A stretch of 64,000 bases of DNA. It comes from Bacteroidota bacterium. Its GTDB lineage: Bacteria; Bacteroidota; Bacteroidia; Cytophagales; Cyclobacteriaceae. The notes beneath the pieces were generated by a model that searched no databases, had not been told where the DNA came from, and saw nothing but the letters and a program-made list of their open reading frames with translations. The first letter of the stretch is position 1; every line of letters starts with the position of its first letter. Shown one piece after another: positions 7,972 to 17,133 of the stretch. Position numbers and translations under genes: made by a program. The stretch spans positions 124,001 to 188,000 of the forward strand of contig JAFDYY010000001.1 of NCBI GenBank assembly GCA_018267195.1, given 5' to 3'.

Positions 7972-10900
7972 TTAATCTTTTATCACGCGGATAATGGTAG
8001 TTGTGTTTCCCTGATTAATTCTTACAAAATAAATGCCGGCACTTTCGTGTGAAAAATCGTAACTGGAAACTTGTTTTTGTCCATCTCCCACAAATCCTAA
8101 AACAGATATCCGCGAGCCTACCGCATTGTACATTTCACCAAAAGCCTGATCAGCATCAGGAACTTCCAAATACAATGTTCCTTTTACCGGCACCGGGTAG
8201 GCTTTAATCTTATCCGATAGATTCTCTACTGCCGTAACCACCATGTCTTTGTTAGGAGCCGTAACCGAACAACCCTGCGAGGTAACTATTAACCCATACG
8301 TGCCCGATTGTGTTAAGGTAAGCGTTTGTCCCGTTGCTCCGCTTATAACTGATCCGTTTAAGTACCATTGGTTGCCTGCCGCATAGTTAGATTGTAGTGT
8401 AGAAAGACCGGTAACCGTTATGGTAGCGGGGGTAAGATTTACAATATTAGCTGTAACGGGAGACTTAGGTCCTTCGCATCCCAGATTGCTCGTCATGGAA
8501 ACATAGTATGTTTTAGCTTTACTTAAACTGTCGGTAACAAACGTAGCCGATTGAACCGGGTAAGGAACGGGTGCATTAAGTGAATCGTACCAGTTGTAGT
8601 ACCCGCTTCCGGTTGCCCCAGATGCGGTAAGCGTAACTGATCCCAGACCGCAAGAAGTAGAAGATAATACCGTAGGAGCTTTAGGAGAGGAAACTAAATT
8701 AACCGATGAGGTATCGGATAAAGACAGTGCCTGACAAAAATTATTAGACGCCTGAACCGTAAACGTGTTTTTACCTAACGCTAAGTTCTTAGAGGGTACT
8801 GTAAAAACAATATTCGAACCATTTCCCTGAACAGGCGAGCCTATGGTAACATTAGAGGACGATTTAAGACTATAGTAAAACTCAGAAGAGGTATTCTTGA
8901 TTGTTACCTTAGCTAAAGTGGTATCGCAAACCATACTGCCATTTGCCACAATAGAAGGCGGCAAGTTAGAATAAGTAAACAATAGACTAAACCGAGTCGA
9001 ATCTATAGAGGCCGGTTTGGTTTGATCAATAGAAAAAGAGTATGCCTGAGTCTGGCGAATATCTATCTGCGAATTGGGTATGTATTTATCTACCAGTTTT
9101 ATTGATAATGAAGCTGGCATCGATTGAAATTCGCTAAACTCTAACGAATAATTACCCGATACAACATTGGTAATTTTTAATGGTACCGTCATCGCACAAG
9201 CGCTATTATCAAAAGGCATGGCGTGAATGGCAAACGGTTCATTAACCGGAGAAAGTGATGAAAGATTTAAATAACCATATTGGTTATTTAATTTTCTAGC
9301 GTCATACCGTTTATCAAACCCAACCGTAGCCGAATCAGAAAAATAGATTACGGTTTCATCGCGAAGAGCATTAACATCGGTAAGCGCCACCCGAATTAAA
9401 TTAGAAGGCTCGGCCTGCCTAAAAAAAGTAGTTTGTTGACCCGCTACTTTTACATTTTCAGAGACCCCTACCACGGGAGCTGCTGCATTGGCATGCACCC
9501 AAAATCCTTGCCCGGTAGCCACATACTGAGTGCCTCCATTCGTACCTACACCATTAACATAGGCTGCAAAAACCGGGTTGGCTGTATTATAGTCGTCAAT
9601 ATAAATGGCATCGTCCACATTGGTTTTAGTCCATCCCGAGCCTGCCTTCCAATCTATCGTTGAAGGATAAGGGTTGCCCACTAAATTCCAGCCATCAGCC
9701 GATGCGTTGCCTGTATTGGTATAGGTTACCGGCAAATTAAACGAGCCGCTCCAGATAGGTCCTGTTAAAGACCATTTGGCCATGCCGCTGCCTGATACCG
9801 GTGGGTCGCTGCCAAAAACAAAAAGGGAATATCCTCGCCCTTTAACAAAACTTGCTGTATTGTCTGTTCCGTCAGCCGGAAAATCAGTCCAGCCAACATC
9901 AATACCTCCAGCCTGTGTTTCATTATACCAAGACATCGCGGCTGATCCCGGATTTGAGTTCGTTACCCCGGAAACCACACTGGCTCCGGTAAAATTACCG
10001 GTTATAGGGAGCGAGTTTTGAAGATCGGCCACGTTTGTGTTCACAGGTGATGATATATCATGATATACCTGATAGTTATAAGCCGCTACTCCTATTTTAC
10101 TCATGTAGCGTTGCACGGTTACTTTCCCTGTGATAGAACTTCCGGCCGGAATAGTGGCAATGCTCGCATCAACGGTTGGCCGGTCGGCCGTAGATAGCAA
10201 GGTAAATGGACAACTTGCATTAATGGTTAAAACGGCCGGGTTAGGAACTCCTATTAAATTCACAATACCCAAAACATCTGCTCCGGCTGTGGTGGCCAAG
10301 GTTAGGTCATTGGCGTTGGTGCCTCCGGTAAGTGTTAAATTCGTAAATATTATTTTATTACTGCCCAAAATTTGTTTGGCCGTATTGCCTGAAAATAAAA
10401 CCGTGCTGCCCGTTGCCGTAAAGGATCCGTTATTAGTCAGGCTTCCTGTTAACGGAAAAGATGCCGGTGTGGTAAAGCTTCCAGCCGCATCAATAACAAA
10501 GTTGTTAAAGGTAGGTATTGTTCCCGAAATAGTTACCGGAGCCCCCACATGAACCGTTCCGTTATTGGCGTTAAATGTTCCCGCATTTGTAAAATTTCCA
10601 TTTAAGGTTAACCCGGTTGATGCCGCGGCAGACGATGCCGTAAAGGTTCCGTTATTAACCAATGTGCCAACCGAAACATTGTTCGATCCGGATGAAAATG
10701 TTCTGCCTGAGTTCGTAATGGTAAAGGCATTCGTAACATTTAATGCCTGCCCGGCCTGAAGAGTAATCGTTGTACCGCTGTTGTTATTCAATGTTACACT
10801 TAACACATTACCGGAAGAAGGAATTTCCAATCCGGTTGTTTTAGATGTGCCTGTATAAATAACATCCCAAGGGCCGCCTCCGGGGGAAGAGGTAGAAATT

Positions 10901-13737
10901 ACACCGGCAGCGCGCGAAATGTTCGTACCATTGGCAAGGCTCAGGTTATTGGCTGTAATCGCCAGCGTACCAGCCGTAAGAGTAAGTGTGCCCGAAGCAT
11001 TGGTCATGGACACAGGTGAAGATATATTGAACGTTCCGGCTGTCAGGGTCAGGTTATTGGAAACCGTTTCTGCTGAACTAGCCGTTAGGTTTCCTCCCGA
11101 TTTATTTACTGTTAAGTTGTAAAAAGGCGTATTCGATGTTCCGGAAATGGTTTGCACATTGGCTCCCGTAAAATTAACGGTGCCCGTTCCGCCTGAAAAC
11201 GTTCCATTGTTTGTAAAGTTACTTTGAATATTCCATGTTGCCGGAGCCGTAACGGAAGCCACATTGTTTATTGTAACGGCATAATAAGAAGGGTTTAAAG
11301 TACCCGAGATAACTGACGATCCATTAAAAACAACTGTACCTGTGTTGTTATTAAACGCTGTGCCTGAAAGTGTGAGGTTGCCAGTCAATGTCAGTGTGGC
11401 GCTGGACGAAGTAAAAGTGCCGGCCGTTTGACTTAAAAGAGAAGTAGAAACGGCATTAGCCGCACAAGTAAACGTTCCACCCGTTCCGTTTTGAGTAATG
11501 CCATCCGATCCAACCGAAAGAGCCTGACCTAACGTAATGGTTCCACCGGTCGTTGAAACTGTTAATCCCTTTATCTGTGGAGATCCGGCAGAGGGTATTT
11601 CTAAGCCTGTTGTAACACTGGCGGTTCCGGTGTAGATAACCGACCATAGGCCTCCTGAGGGGCTATTTGTTGTTATTGAACTGGGGCTGGCTCCGGTTAC
11701 ATTTCGGGTTATTACGGAATTGCTCCCCATCGTTAAAAGCCCAGGGGTGGAAATATTAAGGGTACCGTCTTTAAGGGTTAAAGAACTCGTTACATTCATT
11801 CCGGGTGCATTAACACCTACCGTACCCGATGCATTGGTATAATTTATAGTAAGGGATTGAACCGTGTTATTCGTATTTAAGAAAACAAGATCGGATGTAA
11901 TGGCCGCCCCGCTATTCATGGTAAGGGTGGATGTTCCGCTGGCCGAGAGTGCTCCCGTTCCTGAAAAAGTAAGATCGCCTCCGGTCGTCAACGATTGATT
12001 ATCGAAAGCCAGCACCGTGCCGGTTGCCAACGAAATATTTCCGGTTAAGGTAGTAGCCCCTCCTAATGTTACGGTACCATTACTAATGGTGGTGGTGCCG
12101 GTAACCGTAATCGGATTTCCAAAGTTTACTGTGCCCGAAGTGGTCCGGCTCACCGTTAGCGAACCAAATGTTTGAGTGCCTGACGGAAAGGGGAAAATAC
12201 CAAATGCCCCCGATCCATTAATAACAAGATTAGAGTTAGCTGCCAAAGAAATGGTATTGCCATTGGGTGTAATCGTGCCACCTGTGGTAGAAGCTGTAAA
12301 CATGGTAAGAGACCGGCCAGTACCTACGCTAAGCGAACCATTAGTAAAAATGAGATCATACGGAATAACCAAAATGGCCGCACCGCCATTGCCGGCATTT
12401 GCGGTAGTAAATGTAACTCCACTTGAGTTATCAATTTCGGTGGTTACATTTCCTGTACTGGGGTGTCCATTTCCCAAACTTTGTGCACCGGTTGCGCCTG
12501 CATACACAATGCGGCTTCCACTGGCATACGTTCTTACGCCAGAAGTTCTAATATTTCCTAAAGTTGTTCCGGTAACAATAGCCCCCGAAGGGTTAATTGA
12601 GCCGGCTCGTAATATGCCATTTAATGTAAAAGTGCCTGATCCTTGAATGCGCGAATCCGTTACGTTGTCCCACATATTAACCGGCATATTTAAAGTGGTC
12701 GATGAGCCCACTGTAAAATTCACTACAGAAGAAATAGTACCTACTGAATCGTTAGAGAATGTTTGCATTCCATTAAAATTGAAATTAACAGCCCCCGCCC
12801 CTCCGGTGCGCGTCAGAGTACCTCTTTTCAATAAGAAATTTCCCTGGTTCATATTCCAGACTCCATTACCGGCCCCGGATGAAAACGAAAGAAGCCCGTT
12901 GGCTCCCCCGGTATTCATGTTAAAATCACCGGTCAGGTTTAAGGTGTACGAACCGGTTGTTTTTAAAATAGATCCGCTGGTGTTGGTTGATTGGTAATAA
13001 AAATTACCTCCAATGTTTATAATAGCTCCTCCGCCCGTAGTAACAAAAGATAATCTTGAATTTCCTTTAACTACCAGGTTGTTTCCGATATTAACCAACG
13101 GAGTTTGTGAAGTTGCCACTTGTAACTGTTGTCCGTTCGTAGAATAGATAATAAAATCTGTTCCGACAGAGGTTAAGTTTCCGGCAAAATTTATAGTTCC
13201 GGTTTGAGCGCAATTCCAGGTAAACGTATCAAAGTTCTGACTCAACCCACTGGGCACCGTGTTTGTTGTTCCGGTTATATTGCAAAATGAACCAGCCACC
13301 CAGGTTGCTGTTACTATGTTCCCTCCGTTTTGTGAGTGGTTATAGTTGCCATTTACAGTAACTAATGAACTGGAACCTGTTACCGTGCCGCTATTTTGTA
13401 ACGTTCCGTTAATAGTTGTTGGATTCGTAAGGTTAAGATTGAGAGTTATTCCTGCATTAACAACAAGTGTTCCATTCACCGTCAGGTTATCAATATTTAA
13501 TACGGCTGTAACGGTTACCGTATGAGTTGCCAAAATTGTTTTTACAGCTGCAGACGTACCCGATGGAGGCGCTGCCGCTGCTGCTTGCCAGGACGATCCA
13601 TTATAAATTTGCCAAGTAGAGGCCTGATTCCAATTGCCACTATGTGCCGTTTGGTAATCACCGGTAGTTTGACAAAAACTGTTTCCCCAGCTTATCAGAA
13701 GCACCAATAGCGCAAGGCCAGTAAATTTCACTCTCAT
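7972..13737 (-). CDS. Giant secreted repeat protein with type IX secretion sorting domain
   Basis: A 1921-residue surface or secreted protein. Residues 1-22 are a signal peptide. The next segment (GNWNQASTW) resembles the start of G8-type or parallel beta-helix domains, and about 1200 residues of Gly/Thr/Ser/Asn-rich repeats with recurring NGT, TLTLTG and GTVNF motifs follow, typical of a long beta-helix. A roughly 75-residue unit occurs at least twice, marked by VIYTGT followed by TTGLEIPS. A non-repetitive lectin- or jelly-roll-like region, then two Ig-like segments, precede the C-terminal sorting domain (YPVPVKGTLYLEV to IIRVIKD) that directs export by the type IX system. It is the longest gene in the operon. 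Adhesin or matrix function is inferred. Confidence 0.88.
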   Translation of the reverse strand: MRVKFTGLALLVLLISWGNSFCQTTGDYQTAHSGNWNQASTWQIYNGSSWQAAAAAPPSGTSAAVKTILATHTVTVTAVLNIDNLTVNGTLVVNAGITLNLNLTNPTTINGTLQNSGTVTGSSSLVTVNGNYNHSQNGGNIVTATWVAGSFCNITGTTNTVPSGLSQNFDTFTWNCAQTGTINFAGNLTSVGTDFIIYSTNGQQLQVATSQTPLVNIGNNLVVKGNSRLSFVTTGGGAIINIGGNFYYQSTNTSGSILKTTGSYTLNLTGDFNMNTGGANGLLSFSSGAGNGVWNMNQGNFLLKRGTLTRTGGAGAVNFNFNGMQTFSNDSVGTISSVVNFTVGSSTTLNMPVNMWDNVTDSRIQGSGTFTLNGILRAGSINPSGAIVTGTTLGNIRTSGVRTYASGSRIVYAGATGAQSLGNGHPSTGNVTTEIDNSSGVTFTTANAGNGGAAILVIPYDLIFTNGSLSVGTGRSLTMFTASTTGGTITPNGNTISLAANSNLVINGSGAFGIFPFPSGTQTFGSLTVSRTTSGTVNFGNPITVTGTTTISNGTVTLGGATTLTGNISLATGTVLAFDNQSLTTGGDLTFSGTGALSASGTSTLTMNSGAAITSDLVFLNTNNTVQSLTINYTNASGTVGVNAPGMNVTSSLTLKDGTLNISTPGLLTMGSNSVITRNVTGASPSSITTNSPSGGLWSVIYTGTASVTTGLEIPSAGSPQIKGLTVSTTGGTITLGQALSVGSDGITQNGTGGTFTCAANAVSTSLLSQTAGTFTSSSATLTLTGNLTLSGTAFNNNTGTVVFNGSSVISGTLNPSYYAVTINNVASVTAPATWNIQSNFTNNGTFSGGTGTVNFTGANVQTISGTSNTPFYNLTVNKSGGNLTASSAETVSNNLTLTAGTFNISSPVSMTNASGTLTLTAGTLAITANNLSLANGTNISRAAGVISTSSPGGGPWDVIYTGTSKTTGLEIPSSGNVLSVTLNNNSGTTITLQAGQALNVTNAFTITNSGRTFSSGSNNVSVGTLVNNGTFTASSAAASTGLTLNGNFTNAGTFNANNGTVHVGAPVTISGTIPTFNNFVIDAAGSFTTPASFPLTGSLTNNGSFTATGSTVLFSGNTAKQILGSNKIIFTNLTLTGGTNANDLTLATTAGADVLGIVNLIGVPNPAVLTINASCPFTLLSTADRPTVDASIATIPAGSSITGKVTVQRYMSKIGVAAYNYQVYHDISSPVNTNVADLQNSLPITGNFTGASVVSGVTNSNPGSAAMSWYNETQAGGIDVGWTDFPADGTDNTASFVKGRGYSLFVFGSDPPVSGSGMAKWSLTGPIWSGSFNLPVTYTNTGNASADGWNLVGNPYPSTIDWKAGSGWTKTNVDDAIYIDDYNTANPVFAAYVNGVGTNGGTQYVATGQGFWVHANAAAPVVGVSENVKVAGQQTTFFRQAEPSNLIRVALTDVNALRDETVIYFSDSATVGFDKRYDARKLNNQYGYLNLSSLSPVNEPFAIHAMPFDNSACAMTVPLKITNVVSGNYSLEFSEFQSMPASLSIKLVDKYIPNSQIDIRQTQAYSFSIDQTKPASIDSTRFSLLFTYSNLPPSIVANGSMVCDTTLAKVTIKNTSSEFYYSLKSSSNVTIGSPVQGNGSNIVFTVPSKNLALGKNTFTVQASNNFCQALSLSDTSSVNLVSSPKAPTVLSSTSCGLGSVTLTASGATGSGYYNWYDSLNAPVPYPVQSATFVTDSLSKAKTYYVSMTSNLGCEGPKSPVTANIVNLTPATITVTGLSTLQSNYAAGNQWYLNGSVISGATGQTLTLTQSGTYGLIVTSQGCSVTAPNKDMVVTAVENLSDKIKAYPVPVKGTLYLEVPDADQAFGEMYNAVGSRISVLGFVGDGQKQVSSYDFSHESAGIYFVRINQGNTTTIIRVIKD

Positions 13738-13756
13738 CCCCTTTTGTGGTAAAATG

Positions 13757-13764
13757 CAAATATA
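13757..13764 (-). promoter_or_regulatory. Bacteroidota -7 element upstream of the giant protein gene
   Basis: TATATTTG on the minus strand matches TAnnTTTG 19 bases before the ATG. A TTTG lies 24 bases further upstream, slightly longer spacing than usual for the -33 box. It suggests that the giant protein, the small tail-anchored protein and the PglF-like gene can be transcribed separately from the upstream aminotransferase/exosortase genes. Confidence 0.5.
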
Positions 13765-13806
13765 AATTAAAAATACGAAGAATTACGGCAAATAAATCCA
13801 CTTCAA

Positions 13807-14940
13807 CTAAGCTGTGTAACCTGCGGTTTCAATCAATTTTTTAATAATTATTTCCTGATCTTCTTCCGATAAGCTGGTGCCGCTGGGCAGGCACAGTCCG
13901 TTTATAAACAAATGCTCAGCTGCACCCGAAAGATAGCTTGGGTATTGGTTAAAGGCAGGCTGCAGGTGCATCGGTTTCCATAAGGGGCGCGATTCAATGT
14001 TTTGACCTTCCAAAGCAAGTCGTATTTTTTCATTTAAACCGTTTTTTGATTTTACAGGCATTAATATGCTGGTTATCCATCGGTTAGAAAATGTATTTGA
14101 ATTTTCTTCTTGAAATAAAAATCCATGTGTTTTCAACTCCGATTGGTAGGTTTCAAAGATTTTACGCTTTTGTTTCAGCCGTTCATTAAGCACAGAAAAT
14201 TGCCCTATTCCAATACTTGCACTGATGTTGCTCAACTGGTAATTGTATCCAGTAGTTTCGTGATGATAGTACGGCACAGCACTTCGGGCTTGCCCTGATA
14301 AATATCGGGCCCTCTCTATCCAATCTTTGTTACATGACACCAGCGCACCGCCACCGGAAGTAGTAATAATTTTATTCCCATTAAATGAATAAATACCGAT
14401 GTCGCCCAAAGTACCGGCATGTTGGCCCTCGTAAACTGAACCGAGCGCTTCAGCCGCGTCTTCCACTACCGGAATCGTATATTTTTTAGCTACGTTCCGT
14501 ATCTCATTCATACAGGCCGGCATACCAAACAGGTGTACTACAATGATCGCCCTGGGTTTCTTGCCTAACCTGATCCGATCTTCAATGGCTTCTTCCAGTA
14601 ATTGGGGATCTAAACACCAACTTTCTTTTTCCGCATCTACAAAAACCGGCACAGCCCCCTGATATAGTATGGGGTTGCAAGATCCGGCAAATGTAAAGGT
14701 GGGGCAGATTACTTCATCTCCCTTTTCCACTCCCAAAACAATTAGAGCTAAGTGAATGGCTGCCGTGCCTGAATTGACGGCCACGCAGTAATCCGTTTGG
14801 TTATACTCTGTTATTTTCTTTTCAAATAAAGCCGTGGCCGGACCTGCAGGCGCTATCCAGTTAGACTGTATAGCCTTTTGCACTTCTTTAATCTCCTCTC
14901 CACCAAGGTGAGGCGGTGAAAGAAAAATCCGTTTCCTCAT
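13807..14940 (-). CDS. DegT/DnrJ/EryC1 aminotransferase, PglE-like
   Basis: PLP-dependent sugar aminotransferase (377 aa) expected to convert UDP-4-keto-6-deoxy-GlcNAc into the 4-amino sugar. It begins IFLSPPHLGGEE, very typical of PglE/EpsN-type enzymes. Other markers are GTAAIHLAL in the cofactor phosphate-binding region, VEDAAEALGS and SFNGNK, which holds the PLP-binding lysine. The length is normal. It overlaps the exosortase-associated gene by four bases (ATGA), so the two are translationally coupled. Placement beside PglD-like and PglC-like genes supports the bacillosamine assignment over perosamine- or other 4-amino-sugar synthesis. Confidence 0.92.
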   Translation of the reverse strand: MRKRIFLSPPHLGGEEIKEVQKAIQSNWIAPAGPATALFEKKITEYNQTDYCVAVNSGTAAIHLALIVLGVEKGDEVICPTFTFAGSCNPILYQGAVPVFVDAEKESWCLDPQLLEEAIEDRIRLGKKPRAIIVVHLFGMPACMNEIRNVAKKYTIPVVEDAAEALGSVYEGQHAGTLGDIGIYSFNGNKIITTSGGGALVSCNKDWIERARYLSGQARSAVPYYHHETTGYNYQLSNISASIGIGQFSVLNERLKQKRKIFETYQSELKTHGFLFQEENSNTFSNRWITSILMPVKSKNGLNEKIRLALEGQNIESRPLWKPMHLQPAFNQYPSYLSGAAEHLFINGLCLPSGTSLSEEDQEIIIKKLIETAGYTA

Positions 14941-15350
14941 CTTTTAGCTGATAATTTTTGGAAATATACAGCCGGGATTAATAAGATCATCAATGTTGGG
15001 TTGATAATGAGGCGGTGAAGTTGGGAAAGCAAGGGGGCTGATATTTCGGAGGTACCTTCCCATGAAAGTTTAATATATAAATACACCGGGAGAAGAAGGA
15101 GCCCATCAATGAGTTGAATGGCGATGGCGAGTTGCGTTACTTTTCTGTCTTTAAACCAAGCAACCATAAAGAGCAGCATAAAAAAATCGTTCAGCACAAC
15201 CCGCAAGGTTTTACGCAAAATAAAATGTCCCTCTTCTGAAATATTAAGATCGTTTAAAAACGAAAAATCCTGAAATAAAAAAGTAGCTGCTATGCCCATA
15301 AGGGCAGCAGTCAAAAGAAGTTTATTATACAACCTGTTATGATGACTCAC
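14937..15350 (-). CDS. Exosortase F-associated membrane protein
   Basis: A 137-residue integral membrane protein with four hydrophobic segments (about residues 11-25, 48-66, 75-92 and 110-128). The pattern of FLNDLNISEEGHFILRK, then RVVLNDFF and QLHRLIINP, resembles the small protein that accompanies XrtF-type exosortases in Bacteroidota. It overlaps the exosortase gene by 14 bases and the aminotransferase by four, so all three are tightly coupled. Its biochemical role in the family is not known; a structural partner or substrate-presenting subunit of the exosortase is plausible. Confidence 0.75.
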   Translation of the reverse strand: MSHHNRLYNKLLLTAALMGIAATFLFQDFSFLNDLNISEEGHFILRKTLRVVLNDFFMLLFMVAWFKDRKVTQLAIAIQLIDGLLLLPVYLYIKLSWEGTSEISAPLLSQLHRLIINPTLMILLIPAVYFQKLSAKR

Positions 15351-15882
15351 CGGATTTTTTTCTGACTTGTTTTACCCAAAAAAACCAAAGAATAAAAACA
15401 GCTATATAGATGAACCCCGTAAAAAGATATTTATGAAAAAAATATAACCGTTCAGGAAAATAAAATGCCACGGCATACAGCAGCACAATGCGGGTAATAT
15501 TAAGAATATAAATAACGGCCGTGCCCAGCGATGCAAAGATTATTAAAAGCCTTGATGTACCTTTAAACGCTAACAGAAAACCGACATACACTATTATTAC
15601 GTTAAGGCTATTGCACCCTTCAAAAACATAAATCATATTTTCGCGGTCGTTGGCAATGGGTATGTACTCGCTAAACAGGGAAGGGAAGGCCGCAATACTT
15701 GAATCAAACAAGGAGAGAACCCACACTACTTGAGTTGAAACCATCCGGGTAAAGGGGTCAGACCCGGGGTAGTAGTGTTGAACATAAAAACCGTAGAGTG
15801 TATTCAACACCAGATAAGAGCCCACGAAGGTGGCCAAAAAGTACAACGACTTTTTATTCTCCGTTATCAGTTTCATAATCAA
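15337..15882 (-). CDS. xrtF: Exosortase family protein, XrtF-like
   Basis: Polytopic membrane transpeptidase-like enzyme (181 aa) of the exosortase/archaeosortase superfamily. The three catalytic positions are all visible: Cys90 in VFEGCNSLN, Arg131 in LNITRIVLL and His150 in FFHKYLF, each at or next to a membrane segment. At least five hydrophobic helices are evident. The short single-domain form and the neighbouring associated protein point to XrtF of Bacteroidota. Exosortases recognise C-terminal motif/helix/basic-tail signals and are genetically linked to exopolysaccharide loci; here the enzyme lies between the PglD-like and PglE-like genes. The start overlaps the PglD-like stop by four bases. 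A second ATG two codons in is equally possible. Confidence 0.88.
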   Translation of the reverse strand: MIMKLITENKKSLYFLATFVGSYLVLNTLYGFYVQHYYPGSDPFTRMVSTQVVWVLSLFDSSIAAFPSLFSEYIPIANDRENMIYVFEGCNSLNVIIVYVGFLLAFKGTSRLLIIFASLGTAVIYILNITRIVLLYAVAFYFPERLYFFHKYLFTGFIYIAVFILWFFWVKQVRKKSGESS

Positions 15883-16508
15883 ATTGAGCGGGCCGGAATG
15901 CCCATAATTCTTTTATTGCCTTCAAAGGACTTGGTAACAACTGCTCCCGCCCCGATCCGGCAATCTTGGCCAACCGATAAACCCTGAAGTACTATCGCCC
16001 CCACTCCCACATAACATCGCTGGCCTATTTGCACCGCCCCGGAAATATTTACCGAAGGCATCAGTGAAGAAAAATCGCCAACCACACTATCATGCCCTAA
16101 CGTACACGATAAATTTATCAATGAAAACTTACCCAGCCTTACATGGCATGTAATAAGGACTCCCGCACAGATAATCGAGCCCTCTCCTATCTCCACATCC
16201 GCACTCAGGCAAACACTCGGATGGATAATAGAAGGAAAGGATCGTTTTGACGAATGGAGCTGCTGATAAATTGACTGACGTACTAAAGGCTCGGCAATGG
16301 CAATAACAATCGCCAGATCGGTACGATAATTTTGCAAAAAAGAAAGCCCGCCCAAAACAGGCAGCCCGGCCACTATCTGCCCCTCAGCTTTGCCGTCATC
16401 GGCAAAACCGAGTATGTTCCAGCAAGGTGTTGCCTTATTTATCTGGTGCAGCAACCAAGCCGTTTCTTGCCCAAAACCTCCGGCTCCGTATATAACTAGG
16501 TCTTTCAT
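15879..16508 (-). CDS. Sugar acetyltransferase, PglD/NeuD family
   Basis: Cytosolic acetyl-CoA-dependent N-acetyltransferase (209 aa) expected to acetylate the 4-amino group of UDP-4-amino-6-deoxy-GlcNAc. The N-terminal Rossmann-like substrate-binding domain opens LVIYGAGGFGQE, the signature of PglD-type enzymes. The C-terminal left-handed beta-helix follows with hexapeptide repeats (VEIGEGSIICAGV through VGVGAIVLQGLSVGQDC) and ends GIPARSI. The catalytic His lies in CTLGHDSVVGD. Length matches C. jejuni PglD. It is coupled by a four-base overlap to the exosortase gene and follows the PglC-like gene by about 30 bases. Confidence 0.9.
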   Translation of the reverse strand: MKDLVIYGAGGFGQETAWLLHQINKATPCWNILGFADDGKAEGQIVAGLPVLGGLSFLQNYRTDLAIVIAIAEPLVRQSIYQQLHSSKRSFPSIIHPSVCLSADVEIGEGSIICAGVLITCHVRLGKFSLINLSCTLGHDSVVGDFSSLMPSVNISGAVQIGQRCYVGVGAIVLQGLSVGQDCRIGAGAVVTKSFEGNKRIMGIPARSI

Positions 16509-16540
16509 GAAACAACAAAGCTAAAGCTAACTTACCATTT

Positions 16541-17128
16541 TTATAGCGGCTGGTTCCCCTCAAATTTTTTTTCTTCCAGCGACCGGTCTTTTCTTGGAAA
16601 CAAGAACAGGTTTGCCGTAAGCAAAAGAATTTTTAAGTCGAACAAAAACGAAATATGATGAACATAATAAAGATCTAACTCAAATTTGGTATTCCAACTG
16701 ATCGTGTGGCGGCCATTTACCTGTGCCCATCCGGTAATGCCGGGCCGTACTGTATGCCGGTTCTTTTGTTGTTCGTTCATCCGCGGCAGATATTCTACCG
16801 GTAATGGTCTGGGCCCGATCAGCGACATATCGCCCCGCAGCACATTCCATAATTGAGGCCATTCATCTAACGAAAAATAACGGAGGAAATCGCCCAGCCT
16901 AAATCTTCGTTTTTGTAAGTCGCCTGACGGGCTATCTAAAAGTGTTCGGAACTTATACATAACAAATGGGGTGTTGTTTCTGCCGATGCGTGCTTGCTTA
17001 AAAAAAACAGGGAACTGAAATGTAAAAAAATAAGCTAAAAAAATAAGGCCAACCAGCCATAAACTCAGCACGATCCCGATCAGGCTTAAACCCACATCCA
17101 ACCCTCGTTTACAGTTTGCGGTATACAC
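16541..17128 (-). CDS. Initiating sugar transferase, PglC/WcaJ C-terminal type
   Basis: Monotopic phosphoglycosyltransferase (195 aa) that transfers a sugar-1-phosphate from a UDP-sugar to undecaprenyl phosphate. It starts with the KRGLDVGLSLIG membrane re-entrant helix and continues with the family signature FFKQARIGRNNTPFVMYKFRT, then RRFRLGDFLRYFSLDEWPQLWNV and GPRPLP. The minimal, single-helix size is that of PglC rather than of the large WcaJ/WbaP proteins. With PglF-, PglE- and PglD-like genes in the same operon, di-N-acetylbacillosamine phosphate is the likely substrate; UDP-QuiNAc or galactose are alternatives. Its stop lies about 30 bases before the PglD-like start. Confidence 0.92.
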   Translation of the reverse strand: MYTANCKRGLDVGLSLIGIVLSLWLVGLIFLAYFFTFQFPVFFKQARIGRNNTPFVMYKFRTLLDSPSGDLQKRRFRLGDFLRYFSLDEWPQLWNVLRGDMSLIGPRPLPVEYLPRMNEQQKNRHTVRPGITGWAQVNGRHTISWNTKFELDLYYVHHISFLFDLKILLLTANLFLFPRKDRSLEEKKFEGNQPL

Positions 17129-17133
17129 AAAAT

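Noticed and set aside
10130-12997. Several long plus-strand open frames opposite the giant repeat gene
   Set aside because: They are valine/proline/alanine-rich mirror frames caused by the Gly/Thr-rich repeats on the minus strand; no signal, motif or promoter supports them.
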